64,000 nucleotides of DNA, from the NCBI RefSeq assembly GCF_007971225.1, contig NZ_CP042435.1, forward strand, positions 620,001 to 684,000, given 5' to 3'. Positions 63,157 through 64,000 of the stretch are shown here, in pieces (the first letter of the stretch is position 1; every line of letters starts with the position of its first letter). This stretch comes from Panacibacter ginsenosidivorans (GTDB lineage: Bacteria > Bacteroidota > Bacteroidia > Chitinophagales > Chitinophagaceae). Made by a program: the position numbers and the translations under genes. A model generated the notes under the pieces. That model had not been told where the DNA came from, searched no databases, and saw nothing but the letters and a program-made list of their open reading frames with translations.

Positions 63157-63187
63157 AACCCATTGCAACGCGCAGTGGGTTTTTTTT
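63157..63187 (+). terminator. Intrinsic terminator of ahcY
   Basis: AACCCATTG (63157-63165) pairs with CAGTGGGTT (63173-63181, one G-T pair) and runs into a T-run of about eight. Confidence 0.85.
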
Positions 63188-63283
63188 ATTATTATTCGCT
63201 GCTTCTAAAAGTATTTATCAATCAAAATACCTGAATTTAGTAGTTTTACGTTAATGTAAAAGATTTAAGTAAAAAGATAATCC

Positions 63284-63763
63284 ATGAAAAAAAATTCTTT
63301 GACGCGTTTTATTTTAGCAGGCTTTCTTATTTCTGTTTTTTCAAATACTGCAGTAGTATCTCCTCATATATTAACGGCAGTTGAGCCACATTTGCTGGTA
63401 CCAAATGGGTTTTCATTTATCGACTCTTTATATATAATTCTGTTAAGTGCCGGCCTTAGCATTTTGATTTTCGCAATCACATTTAGCATTATTTACATAG
63501 TGGCAAAAATCTTTGCAGGTATGCAAAAAAACAAATCATTTTGGTTGCTTATGATTATTGGGATTATTGTGGCTGTTATTGCTGATAAATTTATAAATAC
63601 CCCACTTGCAAAATATAATGATCAAACTGACTGGATATCTATGATTGCCGCATTTTCGGTCTTAATTAGCATGTCCTCTCAATACCTCTTTTTTATTAAT
63701 GACGGCACAGAAAATAATATAATTGATTCCGTTAACAATCCGCACTCACAGGCTGCTTTATAA
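63284..63763 (+). CDS. Multi-helix membrane protein of unknown function
   Basis: Protein of 159 residues with four predicted membrane helices (about 8-28, 42-70, 82-100, 118-138). No family or motif recognised. The sequence IFAITFSIIYIVAKIFAGM suggests a channel- or scaffold-like small protein, but there is no functional evidence. The gene stands alone after the ahcY terminator and is followed by repeat element W. Confidence 0.7.
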   Translation: MKKNSLTRFILAGFLISVFSNTAVVSPHILTAVEPHLLVPNGFSFIDSLYIILLSAGLSILIFAITFSIIYIVAKIFAGMQKNKSFWLLMIIGIIVAVIADKFINTPLAKYNDQTDWISMIAAFSVLISMSSQYLFFINDGTENNIIDSVNNPHSQAAL

Positions 63764-63811
63764 TTATACCTTTTTGCTTGTTACAGTAATTCTTACAAAA
63801 AGATATTAATA

Positions 63812-63955
63812 AACCCAGCTTCACTAATAATGTGAAGCTTTCCGTTGCGTCGCACTCTTGTGCTGTTTGCTGTATTTGCAACAAGCTTAAACTTAACCTG
63901 CTAAATTATATTACAAAGTACAAGAGTGCGACGCAAGAAAAGATGCCACATTGAA
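63812..63955. repeat. 3'-end palindromic repeat, complete element (locus W)
   Basis: Left core GTTGCGTCGCACTCTTGTGC at 63844-63863 and right core GTACAAGAGTGCGACGCAAG at 63918-63937, both of the same type and nearly perfectly complementary. The outer block AGCTTCAC/GTGAAGCT is a perfect small hairpin. It lies about 50 bp after the membrane-protein stop. Confidence 0.88.
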
Positions 63956-64000
63956 CTAATGCCGGAAACATACAAACAAACATTTAATTATTTATTTAAT

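Noticed and set aside
4662-63955. The repeated 20-mers as a CRISPR array or ends of a known IS
   Set aside because: Spacing is irregular (kilobases), copies occur in both orientations and as inverted pairs, and there are no cas genes. No transposase lies between paired copies.

Overview
The window is AT-rich chromosomal DNA from a member of the Bacteroidota, most likely a Chitinophagaceae-like soil or freshwater bacterium. This placement is inferred from content: a GLPGLI protein beside a TonB-type barrel protein, an IS110/IS3 pair of Bacteroidota style, a patatin-Omp85 fusion, and repeated TAnnTTTG (-7) promoters with 12-40 nt leaders. No rRNA, tRNA or CRISPR array was seen.

Layout. 1-4.6 kb is an acquired, variable segment: a truncated gene, a decayed lipoprotein gene, an IS110 transposase, an IS3 element with a -1 frameshift site, and a small lipoprotein gene between two 50-nt direct repeats that fold like integron attC sites. 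4.7-8.3 kb holds an outer-membrane TonB-like protein and a GLPGLI protein. 8.7-21 kb is mostly housekeeping and metabolism: glgB, a PAS protein, argS, a GtrA-like protein, fabH, an acyl-CoA dehydrogenase, a GNAT enzyme, a TIM-barrel isomerase and a ThuA protein. 21-28.2 kb is a MoxR / DUF58 / DUF4350 / DUF4129-like / membrane protein / SpoIIM-like / RDD cluster. 28.8-44.7 kb is a stress and energy region: phospholipase D-like protein, YtxH, three universal stress proteins, FtsH, nitroreductase, acetyl-CoA synthetase, and a pyruvate-dehydrogenase-type E1alpha/E1beta/E2 set interleaved with a stress protein, DUF2061, a zinc ribbon and an acyl carrier protein. 45-50 kb has a lone receiver protein and hutG-antiporter-hutI. 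50-58.5 kb has the patatin-Omp85 protein, YciI, small proteins, cdd, an extended lepB and an ABC-F ATPase. 58.6-64 kb has glf, a sugar-phosphate transferase, an Lrp regulator, ahcY and a membrane protein.

The strongest signal not explained by genes is a dispersed repeat family. I count 31 copies of a 20-nt core (GTTGCGTCGCACTCTTGTAC or its sister GTTGTGTCACTCACTTGTAC) at 23 intergenic loci from 4.66 kb to the right edge. Each core sits inside a half-element of about 55-65 nt that begins with a T-run and a GAACC(C/T)GGC-like block. Two halves in inverted orientation make a complete palindromic element of about 130-210 bp. Most halves have the T-run end directed at the stop codon of the neighbouring gene, so the family marks gene 3' ends and fills several convergent gaps completely. 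It is absent from the first 4.6 kb, which agrees with recent acquisition of that segment. A second notable item is a promoter-plus-terminator unit of about 116 nt between ftsH and the nitroreductase gene that looks like an uncharacterised small RNA.
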